Below are positions 25,501 to 37,889 of a DNA stretch of 64,000 bases, in pieces. The first letter of the stretch is position 1. Each line of letters opens with the position of its first letter. The notes below the pieces were generated by a model. That model saw only the letters and a program-made list of their open reading frames with translations. It searched no databases and had not been told where the DNA came from. Both the position numbers and the translations under genes were made by a program. The stretch is from Epiperipatus broadwayi (taxonomy: Eukaryota > Onychophora > Udeonychophora > Euonychophora > Peripatidae). The DNA lies in assembly GCA_028023455.1 (NCBI GenBank), contig JAQFVV010012423.1, positions 6,614,269-6,678,268 on the forward strand. The letters run 5' to 3'.

Positions 25501-26400
25501 TTAAGCCCTGGTTATAATAAAAAAAGGTGAGTTTACCTTCGATGCATAATGTTCTGTCTGGCGGATTTCTTCCAGCAAGATACACAAAGTTCAAGTCCAC
25601 ATGGGATTCATTTCAAAAGTTTGGATTTACATTTATATGTTCAGAAGTCTAGAAGCAATCTTTGGGATCAGTTCTGGACTAAGCTTTTAGATCATATTCT
25701 TGAAGACACAATTTATGGAGCTCCACAGTTCATCTTTGGATTGTTTAGCACTGTATATTTTTAGGAGGTTTCCCATGGCATGTATTTTTGGCATGGCGAT
25801 TGGATGGTCGCTACTAGCATGGCAAATAGTAGTCAGTAATTTTCCATTCACAAAAATATAATATCAGCAGTTGTGATATAAGATACGATCAGCAATCAAT
25901 CTCAAAATATGAGGCATCCGCTGTCCGCGATCAGCAAATATAAGCTAGCACAGCAATCCAAATAAGAATCACAATAAGAATAAGAAGCAGAAGAATAAGA
26001 ATCAGAATAAAACCTGGAACTATTTATGTGAATTGTTATTTCCTGAGTAATCTTTAATTAATTTTGACCAGGGTTAATCTCTATCTCCCGCTTAATCTTA
26101 ATTGAAAAAAAAAAATTAACAGGGCTCTTATCTATTTCAAAAGTAATTAATATATATATAAGTCTCAGCGCTTTAAATAGATTAAAACTTTGCTTGCTTT
26201 TAATTACAGTAATAAAAAAAGTCAAAAGAAAATTATTTTAAACTAAAATCTATTGAAAAGGTAAAATCACAGAATTTTAAAATATAAATGAGCATGTGTG
26301 TTATTGCACGTACTCTTAAAATACAAAAACAAATTATAAGCAGATACAAGGCTTTATAGTGATATTTTCAATTCTCTTTCTTTTTTAAAATATTGGATTT
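19531..26400. other. Unassigned mosaic, probably old repeats
   Basis: Locally less AT-rich than its surroundings, with no long ORF. A C-run (19831-19846) precedes CTAAAGGCTAAGGGGG. On the minus strand TTGGCGTCCTGGC (about 19537-19549) follows AAAGTTACAA, the layout of an LTR end plus primer-binding site, but I found no matching second LTR. GTTACAATATATATATTGTAA (near 24470-24490) is a short palindrome. Open frames at 20859-21083, 21766-22038 and 25549-25764 match nothing I know. I infer decayed retroelements but cannot name them. Confidence 0.3.
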
Positions 26401-26479
26401 TTGAAGCGGAGAAAGTCTCCGGTTCAATATATATAAATGAAGTGTTATCTAGGTATTTACCAAAATGATAAATATCACA

Positions 26480-27300
26480 GACCAAACTAAATTAGCTCCT
26501 TCAAATATTTCTATTTCTTGTTTTACTACTTCATGATTCCATCTTACTAATCTCTTTTTCTTCTCATTTATTTTCCATATTCCTTTTTACTATATTTTTC
26601 ACAATTATTTATTTTGAAGGCACATCCAATCTGAATCTTATTTCTTCTCCATAAACACTATTTTTTTGTGTGTTTTATCAGTTCAAAACTTCTACATTAC
26701 AAATATTATCTTCCCAACTTATATGTTTCACTTTGTCTCAAAACTATACCTTTAAAACCTGTAACTTTTTCTCTTTTCTTCACTGTCCACATATCTGATC
26801 CATATAAAATAATTCTCCAGTAGTCAATAAGCCTAATCTAATTTCAACTGTTTATGTATTTACTAAAAACTGTTTAACTAACACACTCTCCTCAAATTTT
26901 TTCATATTCAACTTCCAAATAGTTAAAAGCATGAATTTGTTCTATAGCTTTCTGTCCAAAGCTTAAATCTTAATATTTTCCTCTCACCAATAATTTTAAC
27001 TGTTTCAGTTTTATTTATATTAATGCCAAACTTTCTATAGATTCTATCAAATTCATGAAGCATTCCCAGAATCTGTAAGTGCTATTATATCATAAATTTG
27101 ATAAAATGAAACCTTGTGATATCACTATCAAACATCCCAAAGTATACCTTTTCTGTAAAAAGACCAACTATAACCATCTTCTGATTTATATTCCATGCCT
27201 CCTAATCTATATTTTACTTAGTCAAATATTTAACAAAGTAAACCATCACTAGTTCACTTTATAAAATACCTTCTTTTCAAGATCAATAAAAAAATGTATA
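26480..27300 (-). pseudogene. LINE reverse transcriptase relic (RTE/BovB-like fragments)
   Basis: Translating the minus strand across several frames gives scattered RT signatures in the right order. FIDLEK near 27290 corresponds to the region before the first catalytic Asp. KFGININKTETVKII (about 27020) is the block after the catalytic box. ILYGSDMWTVKKREKV (about 26770-26810) matches the LLYGSETW block typical of LINE C-termini. The catalytic YADD/FADD box itself is not visible. The fragment is heavily frameshifted. It has the same orientation as the endonuclease fragment at 29280-29513, so both may belong to one old insertion. Confidence 0.55.
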
Positions 27301-29279
27301 TATTAAACTTCCTTTTCCTCTCTCTTTATAAATATGTTGTAAATATATTTAAGAGAATTGCAAACTGAAATCATGATACCTAGCAATAGTATTTGTCTGA
27401 ACTATTCTTAAACCAAAAGCAGGACTGTTTAGTTTACTAATCTAGATTTTATGGTGGCTATATAGCAAACATTACATGAGTGAAAACTAGAATATCACAA
27501 TTTTCTAAACATGTTAACGAGTAAACAAACCTCTGTAATTCATAGTTGAAATTTATTTTAAAAAATTACATGGAGAAATCTCATTAAATTATTAATATAT
27601 TGTAATCTTACGGTCAGGCACAATGTTTATCAAGCCCTATTTAAATAGTCAATTATATAAAATTTTAAATTTTAATTGGTAATAATTATAATAATAAATA
27701 AGCAATATTAGATAGGTGTATTATATCAGCAGTGTGTTATTGTAGTTGCCAAATTATATTACAAAAATAAGTAATCTTCATCAACAAAATCTCCTGAGAA
27801 TGATAAAGACTTAGACTGTTCCAAGATATACTAGGCACTCTACCAGGACTTATATGAGATTTTATATGCAGTCTGTCAGATGGACTAATTTTCAATAATA
27901 TCAAAATAATAATTTATTAGTGTCATTATTGATTTATAACTATAGAAATTTTGATATTTTATTATTATTAAATAATAATCAGAAAGATTTAAAATTATAA
28001 CTCTTCTAAATTAATCTTTATAATTAATCCTTAAGCATATTTTTATTGTGATTTAAAATAATTTTGAATAACTTGATATAAAAAAAAAAGGAAAAGGAAG
28101 TAGGAAAAATGATGGGATATAGAAAATGGTGGAGGAAAGAGAGAAAAAGTAGAGAATAAGGTAAGAAATAAAAAATAAAAATACACATAAAAATAATTTT
28201 ATAAAAATTAAGTAAATGAAAGAAGCAGGAATAAAATATGGATAAAAAAGGAATTAAGGAATGGAATAAGATAATAAAAAAATTAAGATAATATGTATAA
28301 ATAAGTGAAATGAAAAATAAGGTTAAATATATAAATATAGTAATATAAGAAAGATTTCATAAATATTACATTGAATTTCTAAAATTATGGTAAAGGTAAG
28401 GTGAATAAATATAAATATGATAATAATTAAGAATAAAAATAAATAAGAAAAATAAAGTATAAAATAGAATTAAAAAGTTAAAAGTTATACAATAGTAAGT
28501 TTAATGAATAAAGTGATGTTAATAATTAAGTTGATTCAAATTCTTTCTTTCAAAACCTTTAAAAATTCATTTAGAATCCCATTAACTATTTGTGCTTTGT
28601 TATTTTTCCTTTCAATTAATGTTTTTACGATTTCATTTTATCTACCTGAATTTATTTTTCAATAAACATAGAAAAAAATTTCTTACTTTCATCATTTAAA
28701 TTCCTTCTTACTATTTCACATTCACATCCTTTATTAATAATTTTTATTACCAATAAGTGCATCATGTTTGTGACCTTATTTATATTTCTAAAAAATTTAA
28801 TTTTATTATAAATTAAATAAAACTTACTTTTGTTTTCAAAATTGCTCTATCTCTATATATTTCCTTTCTAACCCTCTCTATCTAGCTCTGTCAGTTTCAC
28901 ATTACAACATTACACCTCATAGTAAGCATTCCATAAGCACTTCTATCTTCTCCAGAATTTATATTTTTTTATCTTCTTTACCCTACTTATTTTGCTTTCA
29001 GATTACTTCTGTGACTTAGTCTTTATTGCAGCAAATTCTCAATTTTTATAAAAATAATAATTTGCATCTAAGATTAGAATTTTATTTATCAATTCTACCT
29101 ATAGTTATTTATATTTGAAAATTCCTAATATTTTATTTCAAATTATCAATTGTCCCTTCTTTTTTTTATCTCAGCTCCTTTTAAGCTTTGAAAGATAATT
29201 TCAATTATAGTAACACAAAATTATGACTCAAAAGTGTATCACTTGTAGCACATTTAATACTATTCCATCTAATACTATT

Positions 29280-29513
29280 TCATTTAATATTATTCCATCT
29301 ATTCCTATTACCAAAACCTTCCAATGTGTAAATTCTCCTTGGATGATTTTTGAAGCATATATTTATTATTACTACACACTTATCTTTAAATGAAATTGTA
29401 AATCTTCCACTTCGATCATTCCTTACTTGTATTCTCTTAATATTTCTTTTTATCATATCACAGCATTCCAATTTCTCAATATTGTCATCAAACTTTTTCA
29501 CATTTCTTTTCAA
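29280..29513 (-). pseudogene. LINE endonuclease relic (APE type)
   Basis: A 77-residue open frame. It reads NDRSGRFTISFKDKCVVIIN, then NICFKNHPRRIYTLEGFGN and RNRWNNI. The pattern F..H..RR.YTW.SP....RNQID is characteristic of the C-terminal part of the apurinic-type endonuclease in RTE-like LINEs. Here the W and the following D have been lost. The fragment is short and isolated. The RT relic at 26480-27300 is in the same orientation downstream. Confidence 0.55.
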
Positions 29514-32054
29514 TTATTTCCAATATGTTTTCTGTCTCTCCCTTTATGTATATGTTAAACAAAAACACAACTCTTTTAAAAAATAGTCCATTGCAGAGCA
29601 AAGGTCTCTCCGACAACTCTTCAAAGAGAAACACTGAAGAAGGTAATTTTTGCCAAACTTGCTAATTGCCAGATAATGAGAGTTTAAATAATTTTCCATT
29701 CTTATTTTAATCTCTAATCATAAAAATAGTAAAATATCTGGTCAGCACTATGATTGACTTCTGAAAAATAATCCCAACCTAGTGAAGACATTTTCAAGCT
29801 TACTCAGTCTGGATACAAACTCACATTATAAATAGAAAGGCTATCATTGCATCAGAAAATACTTCCCATTATATATCTATATATATGCTTTAATTACAAT
29901 AAAACCCTCTATATAACATTTTTTAAAGCTATCTATGAAAGCATGACAAAAGACATTTCCAAGTCATTAACTTGAATAGTATAACTTATATTGGCTGCTT
30001 ATTAAAAGATCTATGAATATTATCTGAGATCCATAAATAACTTATGTTTAAAAAAATAACCTTACATTAGAATGATATTGGGTAAATTACTAATATTAAT
30101 GAAGATATAATGTAAGTTAGGAGTCATGCAAAATTCTTTATACAGTGATATATATATATGATAAAATAACATAAATAAGAAAATACCACTTCCTTACAAA
30201 ATCATAAAAAAATTTTATAGAACCAAATTTTGTTCATAATACTGCTAATATATTATTAACAATAATTTCAAAATAATATTAGCCATACTAAATAAAACTA
30301 TAATTACAGTAATAAATAAAATATCAAAATAGAGTAAAACTTCAATGGCAATATCACCAAAAAAGATTTTAAATATTAAGTGATAATTATCCAAAAGTAT
30401 GACAATAAAAATAATTGCAATACATTAACTTTATTTAGAATAATAATACCATTGTTAATAGTAATCAAATAAGTTAGACAAAATTTATCTTATAAAGTGT
30501 AAAATTAAATTTTAAGAAATAATCAGTAAACAAATCAATATAATACATTTTTATTGAAGCTATAAGTAAATATATATTTTAAAATGTTTTTTTTTTTTAC
30601 CATTATAAATTTGTTTGTATAATGTATATTTGTTTTTATTCAGGAATCACTCAGCAAAATTTTATTTTTGAATTTATAAATAGATCATTTGTAATTAATT
30701 TTTAAATAAGTATAATATCAAAATGGCAAAATATTGCTGTGGAGAAACAATCTTAATACTCTATTTTTAACTAACTATTATTATTCATAATAATTTACAC
30801 AAATGCACACATGTGGTTAATATGTTCTAATATTTTAAATTATGTTTATTAATATTTTTGGCTCAAATTGAAGACAACTATTAAACATAAATCATTTCTG
30901 TATAATAAGCACATTTATAAAAAAAAATTGTGGAATGATTATTTCAAAATATATAATTAAAATAAATATTATAATATGGTGGATGTGTAAATATAATACA
31001 TTTTTCAGTTTATTGTTCTTTTAATGCTGATATTAATATTGTATAAATGTATTTTTAAATTTTTATGAGTTTTTATTTCAAACATTTACAAAATGAAAAT
31101 TAAACAAAACATAAATATATTTATGAATAGGTTTTGTTTTTAATTATCCAATAATGAACAACAACTTGTTCCCTATTACAATAAACAATAACAAAAATAA
31201 AATAACACATTGAATAATGTAGATATTAAATCACTTTTTATTATTTATCAGCTAAATATACAAATTGATTTAATGATGCCAAGCAAAAAAAATTAAATAA
31301 AGCATTCTAAACAATAATTAAGACTTATAGATAAAATATAATGGAATTAATATTCAAGTCACAATATTATCATAAACACACAATAACTATTATTTAGTAG
31401 CAATTAGAAATTTAAAATAACAATACTTCATAAATAAATAACTGTCTAAAAGTTTTTCAAGAGTCCTACTTTCATAAAATTAACTGTTAAAAATTTATTT
31501 TTTTAGGATATTGAATATTATTAAATTTGTATTACTATAACTTATAAAAGCAAAATAAATTTAAATATTCATTAAAAATTACATAATAATTTCTATATTA
31601 AAACAAAGACCCATTGTATATCTAAAATAGAGCTAAATAATGTCAATTAATTAGAAAAGCATACATACAATATTCCTAACTTGTCTATAATTTTGATATT
31701 TCATCTAGTAATTCTCAAAATTAAAAAAAAAATAAGTCAGAACTATAATTAAATACATACAATGCTCCAACAGTAATAAACAAAGCAAAATTGGATTTAA
31801 AAATTTCTGTGCTCATCAATTCATGAATAATAAAACATCAAATATGTAAAGCATGATATGATATTATGCAGATAAAACTTTATTGTTTGTCTGAAGGTTT
31901 GTAATGATGGTATATTATAAGATGTAATATGTTGGACTATTTCCATCATTTATGAGTGAATATTGAATGTATAGAAAATTTTAAACTTTATTTAAACTTT
32001 TTCAAATACAAACAACTTGTTAGTAATAACACACAAATAGACAATACAGGTTAG

Positions 32055-32546
32055 GAAACAGTTATTGGTACGGTGGTGTATCCATACATACCAGGAATGG
32101 CGGACAAACTAAAAAGAATCTGCAGTCAATATAATATTAGAACTTCTTTCCAAAGCCATACCACACTTCGAGGAATGCTTACTTCCACTAAGCCTAAATT
32201 GGAAATGCTGAAGAACAAAAACTGCATCTATGAGATACCATGTGAATGTGGAAGAAAATACATTGGTGAGACCTATCGGCCTGTTGAACAACGATTGAAG
32301 GAACACAAACTAATGGTTAAAAGAGAAAAAACAGATGTGTCTACCATAGCAGATCATGTATGTACTAATGACCACATGCTTAGGTGGGAAAATACAAAGA
32401 TATTGGATAAAGAGGAAAAAATGCATAGAAGAAAATTCAAGGAAGCTGCTCATATGACAATGGTAAATAATCCTATAAGTCAACCCAGTGTGGCAATACA
32501 CAATGTATGGAAGCCTCTAATTAATCTTGCTCTTAGGAAAAAATAA
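32055..32546 (+). pseudogene. GIY-YIG endonuclease end of a Penelope-like polyprotein
   Basis: The reading frame is open from the edge of the inverted arm, so the 5' end is cut off rather than started at a Met. It opens TVVYPYIPGMADKLKRI and continues through CIYEIPCECGRKYIGETYRP, RPVEQRLKEHK and TIADHV to a stop at 32546. The pattern (IY.IPC.CG..YIGET...R..EH) is the GIY-YIG nuclease that follows the reverse transcriptase in Penelope-like elements and nicks target DNA. A conserved Arg (RPVEQR) and the basic C-terminus (LALRKK) are present. No internal stop. Without the RT half it cannot act alone. Confidence 0.88.
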
Positions 32547-32663
32547 AAATAAAAAAAAATAAAAATAATTAGACTTGTAAAAAAAAAAAAATTGAAGGAC
32601 TCAGGAGGATTTGAACCAACCCTCAAGTATAAATATATCAAATTTCTACTATATGTTGCCTTT

Positions 32664-32753
32664 GACAGAATAGCTCAGTTGGTAGAGCGTTTGCCTTAAA
32701 TTCAATATACAAGAATCTAAAGGTGCGAGTTCAACTTCTAAGCGAATATTGTC
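32664..32753 (+). other. tRNA-like segment inside the Penelope-like element
   Basis: Contains a perfect A-box match TAGCTCAGTTGG (32671-32682) in a D-arm with GCTC/GAGC pairing, a B-box-like GAGTTCAACTT from 32727, and weakly complementary ends (GACAGAAT / ATATTGTC). The middle is longer than a standard anticodon arm. It looks like a tRNA-derived insert or an internal RNA polymerase III promoter. The anticodon region does not fold as a functional tRNA, so I do not call a tRNA gene. Confidence 0.6.
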
Positions 32754-32773
32754 ACTGTGCATATAGGCCAGCA

Positions 32774-32818
32774 ACACCTGAAGAAGAGTGGAGAATAATA
32801 CTACTCGAAACGTTGTGT
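32774..32818 (+). ncRNA. Hammerhead-ribozyme-like motif of the Penelope-like element
   Basis: Stem I ACAC (32774-32777) pairs with GUGU (32815-32818). The core CUGAAGA (32778-32784) fits CUGANGA. Stem II GAGUGG (32786-32791) pairs with CUACUC (32801-32806). GAAA is at 32807-32810, ACGU (self-complementary) sits at the stem III position, and U32814 is the expected cleavage base. One extra A (32785) lies between core and stem II. Hammerhead motifs with minimal stem III are known from Penelope-like elements, where two copies may pair through the palindrome to cleave. Activity here is untested. Confidence 0.65.
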
Positions 32819-34224
32819 AATTACTAACCTGTATTGTCTATTTGTGTGTTATTACTAACAAGTTGTTTGTATTTGAAAAAGTTTAAATAAAGTTTAAAAT
32901 TTTCTATACATTCAATATTCACTCATAAATGATGGAAATAGTCCAACATATTACATCTTAAAACTTTATTGTGATTCAAGTCATGAAAAAAATCTTAGGA
33001 ATAAGATTGCCTAAACTCACATTTTCAACATAATAGTTTATATAATAAAAAAACAAATTGATTTATCTATTCTTTATAGTTTTTTGAGAATATTAGGATC
33101 ATTAAGTCAAAATCTACACAGAGAATTAAACAATTAATGGAATTATATACTAGCTACTTTATTTTTATTTCAAGTAAAAAAAAAAACTTCCTTTATTTAT
33201 ACAAAAGATATTTACAAAAAAGGATTTTACTACCTTTTTTATTTATACAGAAGATATTTATACATAAAGATTTTACTACCTAATATTGTTAGTTAAGACT
33301 ATATTTTTACAAACTTATCTAACATGTAAAAGCTAATTTCTTGTTTATAAGTAACAATATAATAGTAAATGTTTTAGACAAAAGCACTATGATTACATCA
33401 GTTTTCAGAAACATCTGGAACATTCCATGCCTAAACACATTTTTTCTTAATTCTAAATAAGTGATATCTAGTATATTAATTTTTTATTGAAACATTAAAT
33501 AAATTTTAACAATTTACTAAATCTTCTGATGCTTATCATCATTTTTGTTTAAGATCAAAGACTCTCTAATTGAGGTATGTTTCATATTATTAATGGTTTC
33601 TACTTATTTACCTTTTTTATGATCCCTGTTGACAGTTCCAAGCATGGAGCTTCAGAAATAACAATAGTAATTCATTTGAATTTTTTTTTTTTTGCTCTGG
33701 TTTATGTGTAAATTGTAACTACCTGAGGATTATATCTCAAAGACATCTGTGTTAGAATTTGGTTATCAGACCAACTATTTATCTGTAGTACTAATTTTAA
33801 AATTATGATTCTGCCCAAGATTCCTTATTAGAAATGATAATTAAAATTTCATTCAAAAACATTAAGTGTTTCAACATTTTAAGCACAAAATCTTAAAAAT
33901 GATTACCAACAACCTGTGATCAGCTTCTTACTTTACCTGGGTGCTATTCTATCTCTAAGCAGAGACATTTGTATATTTACAGTTTTCAAAGTATTAATAT
34001 GTGTATTTTTCTAAAATACCTAAAGAAAAGTGGCTCACATCAATATAATAATTATTTGATATCTCATCAAATAATATATAATGAGATAAGCAGTCTATTA
34101 AATTTTTTATTTTATTTTAATTTTCCAAATGTTGGATGAACTTTCTGTACCTTTCTATCCCCTACAGCAAACTCCACAACCTAATTACAGCATACATAAA
34201 ACTACTATGAATTAGTATATATTG

Positions 34225-34440
34225 TAGATTTTGGCCACCTCTGGTCAAGTCAAGTATTACAAGTTTTTTAAAACAAATAAATTTAGATTGGAACATTTTT
34301 CCCCAAATAAATTAAAAAAAAAAAAAAAATTGAAATTAATGTAATAAAAAAGATTCTCAGTTGATTTTTATATCTGTCTGTATAACTTTGATTTATATGT
34401 AGACAATTATATAATTATCATAAAATATTAATGTATCAAA
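34225..34440 (+). repeat. Dispersed repeat R, left half of an interrupted copy
   Basis: Matches 49260-49455 across blocks such as CTCTGGTCAAGTCAA, AATTAATGTAATAAAAAA, TATATCTGTCTGTATAACTT and ATATGTAGA. Homology stops near 34436 and resumes at about 43405-43425. The copy at 49260-49880 is continuous there, so the long inverted repeat and the LINE were inserted in between. The identity of the repeat is unknown and it has no ORF. Confidence 0.7.
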
Positions 34441-35486
34441 AAAGACAGTGCTTTTCTCAAGAACTGGACGAGCCACCAGGCGGCGCTACAGAACCACCAA
34501 GAAGTTTGCAATTGATAATTTTTTTTTTTAATATTCACTAAAAATCGCTTAATTTTAGAAATGGTAACCCCCCCCCTCCCGGCGCACGAGACAAATCGGT
34601 CAAAATTGCTGAAATTGAAATGTAAAAAAAAAATTGCTAAAAATTACTTAATTTTAGAAATGTTAGACACCCCCCCCCCCGCCGTACGACAAATCGGTCA
34701 AAAGCGCTGAAATTGAAATGTATAATTGAAAAAAAAAACACTATAATAAAAGCCTACGAAATTAAACAAAAACATACTAAATGTCAAAGCGATTTAAAAA
34801 ATAATCATCTTCAGTTATCTATACTAACAGATAATAATTCAAACCTCGTAGTAATCTGTAATAGCGTATTAGTTTATATCAAAAATTATTGCAAATAAAA
34901 AATCGCACATATATAAAATCAACACAACAGAAATAAAATAATCAGAATAAAAAATTGAAATTTAAAACAAAAGTTGATTATAACATCTGAGGCAAATAAT
35001 GTTTATAAATCCCCCTCCCCTCCCGCATAAAGGTTCAATGAAAAATAAGTAAAGTGCAAATTATGAATGCTATTTTTAAAATCCTATGAAATAAATGAGA
35101 AAAAAATATATAATAAAAGCCTACGATATTAAACAAAAACATACTAAATCTCAAAGCGATTTAAAAATTAAAAGTATTTATAAAATGTAAAAATAACAGC
35201 ACGAAAAATTGCAGGAAATGTCTTAAAAAAGAATCAGTCTCAGTTATCTAACTAACAGATATAATAATCTTTTATTAATAAAGGTTCTTTTTGAAAGTAC
35301 ATATTAAGTAATCAATGTTCCTATTAATCTATAATAGCGTCATTAGAGTTTAAATTCAGTTAATATGTTACTCTATTACTAGTTTATATCAAAATTATTG
35401 CAAGTACTTGGATTAAGTCGCACATATATAAAATCAACAAAATATACATAAAATAATCAGAATAGAAAATACAATTTGAAAGTAAT

Positions 35487-35582
35487 TTACCAATTTCCCT
35501 GGGGAGTGAGTTCATCTTTCAGCAGGTCGTTGAATTTTTGCATCCTTACAAAATGAAACTTGGGCATTGTAGATCGCTCCAT
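35487..35582 (-). other. Exon-like 31-codon ORF, left arm copy
   Basis: Minus-strand ORF MERSTMPKFHFVRMQKFNDL continuing to DELTPQGNW and then stop. The end reads GAAATTG/GTAAATTAC, which also looks like a splice donor, so this may be a first exon. It is about 55% A+T, far less than its surroundings. The right arm has the same ORF (37890-37985) with a single synonymous change (ACA to ACC, Thr5) in 93 bases. I do not recognise the protein. Confidence 0.6.
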
Positions 35583-35659
35583 TAGTGACAAAATAATGAT
35601 ATATATTATATTTCCCCTTACATTTTTCTTCCTAAAATTTTTTTTTACTAATGGATATA

Positions 35660-36613
35660 CACCTGGGTCTCGTTTTACGCGATAGATAGGTTCCTCAGAA
35701 AACATGCGCAAACGAAATCGCGCAAAAGTAGACGTAACTTACCTTGAAAAAGGGGGGATACGGACTGAGATTTTTCAAAACTCGCATAAAAGCAAAGCAC
35801 CAATGTAAAATTACTTTAAAATTCGTGCAAAAAAAAAAAAAAAGGAAATAAAATATGACTAATAAAAAATTTCAAATTTGAAAAAAATTGATACAAGACA
35901 AACTTTTTTTAACTATAATATTTAATTTTATTCAAAACAATATATTTTTATGCATAATTTACAGTAATTTACATTTTTTTATACACGTTTTAATTATTAT
36001 CGCGATTTGCCGATAAACAGTTCGTTTGCAAACTCGTAAAAAAATCAGATTCTTCACATGAGAAAATACAACTAGCGCCAACGTCACTCTCATGTTGTTA
36101 ATGGTTTTCTGGTGACAACGTAATTAGTAATTAATCTAACAACTAAAAATTAAATTCTTATTTTGTCTTTAATTTTTTAATTTTCAATTTTAATTGTGCT
36201 CACTGCTATTACTGATTAAAAATAAACTTGCGGACACTAAATGATTAATAATTGATTACGTTCTTTTTTAAAAAGTAAAAACAGAATGTGATTTAAAATG
36301 CAAAATTAACACGCACAATGTTTGAACAAATTTACATTATAATCTTGTAAAATTTAATGTGTGTATACATAAAATGTGGAAATCATGATTTTAATTTCAT
36401 TATTGCATAAAATCTTACTATTATAAAGCACTGAAAATATTGAAATTACTAAGATGAAAGTCGAATTCCAATAATGTGCTATTACTTTCAATATACGTGA
36501 AACTTATTATTTAAAGTAATAATGCCTTATCGGAGTTCGACTTCCGGTGAAACATGGAATCGCGTAACTTCAAAATCATGTTGAATAAGTCCGCGTAAAA
36601 AGAGACCCAGGTG
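35660..36613. mobile_element. Pogo/Tigger-like MITE, copy 2, nested in the long inverted repeat
   Basis: A 954-bp copy with the same CACCTGGGTCTC ends as 4887-5804 and intact TA on both sides (TATA/CACC...GGTG/TATA). It splits the left arm of the long inverted repeat but is absent from the right arm, so it arrived after the inverted repeat formed. It has about 100 bp (near 36000-36115, including GCGATTTGCCGATAAACAG) that copy 1 has lost in part, and it lacks the 55-bp duplication of copy 1. Confidence 0.88.
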
Positions 36614-37889
36614 TATACATTATATTTTTCCCGTCTATTGATCGCGTTTTCTTTCACTTAAAGTTTTTTATTTTTAAAATAACTTACGCACAATTTAGAA
36701 ACTGAAAAAATAGCTAAACATTTTTGGTACTATATGTAGTATAAAGAAATTCCAGAACTCGGGTCATGTGACTGATTGATGTTGCAAGTTTTGTCGCGGG
36801 GAAATTGATCTCTATGTTTTGAAAAAAGTGAAAAAGCTATTTTTTAAAAAATGGAAAATAATACTTTTTCTCGTTTTAAATTATAAATCAATAATATCAA
36901 CAAATTAAAAATCCTTCTTTTTCTTTTCAAAAACTTTATTTTCTTGTATCAATACTAAACATATATTTATAAGTTGTGAGTGGAAGGAGTTTGAAAATGG
37001 TAAATGTAACAATTTATATAATATAAAACTCCAACGTTTCAACTGTTTTTATCTTCTTACAGTTATTTTTGGAGTTTTATATTATATAAATATGTTCAGT
37101 ATTGATATAAGAAAATAAAGTTTTTGAAAAGGAGAAGGATTTTTAATTTGTTGATATTATTGGAGAACATATATATTTTAAAAGAAAAAGTGATTGTACA
37201 TTTGCAGTGTTATAATATATGATTATAAATCAAATAATTTATATATATGCATTTTCTCAAAATATTGATCCATCAAGCTTTCTGGGGTTTCTTGGGAGGG
37301 GCTTCCTCTGTTATTATTTTTTATTTGGCTTTGGGATGAAAGGAAGTAAAATGAAAACATTACTGTTCTATTTAGTTTGTGCTTTAATGAAGACAAAACT
37401 TAACCCTAAGATGTAATACTTTTTATTTATTGTTTGAAATGTGGCATTCAGGAAAAGTTCGAATGAAAACTGCTGTACACATTCCATTCCATAAGTTTTA
37501 AAGTTTATACAGCTTTTTATGGACACACATGCGCAACAAATTAGAATTAAAACAACTAATAAACAGACATTTAATCAAAAACTGACACGCAAACAAATGA
37601 AGGCAAAAGACTAATGATTTCTTTAGGTTATGTGTTTATTTATAATAAATAAATAAAACAAACACAAATTCAAGTTAAACTAAGACCTTGATATAAACAC
37701 AAAAAAAACTAAGACGTGACCCGAGTTCTGTAAATTTCTTTATACTACATATAGTACTAAAAATGTTTAGCTATTTTTTCAGTTTCTAAATTGTGCGTAA
37801 GTTATTTTAAAAATAAAAAACTTTAAGTGAAAGAAAACGCGATCAATAGCCGGGAAAAATATAATATATATATCCATATTTTGTCACTA

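Larger units (their letters stand above)
31873..32972 (+). mobile_element. Penelope-like retroelement, 5'-truncated, with inverted ends
   Basis: A 1072-bp insertion (31887-32958) flanked by the exact 14-bp duplication TAAAACTTTATTGT (31873-31886 and 32959-32972). A 33-bp hook with CTGAAGGTTTGT precedes an inverted copy of the 3' end (31920-32053), which is near-perfectly complementary to 32825-32958. Between them lie the GIY-YIG coding end, a tRNA-like segment, a hammerhead-like motif and an AATAAAG signal in the right arm. Penelope-like elements are known for inverted or partly tandem terminal copies and variable target duplications, so the structure fits. The reverse transcriptase part is entirely missing. 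Confidence 0.9.

Noticed and set aside
32664-32753. Functional tRNA-Leu gene (TAA in the anticodon position)
   Set aside because: The D-arm is good, but the anticodon stem and acceptor pairing are poor, and it sits inside a Penelope-like element.
34566-34681. C-runs as possible assembly artefacts
   Set aside because: They recur, complementary, in the other arm (38217-38228 and 38318-38330), so they are part of the inverted repeat. Exact run lengths may still be wrong.
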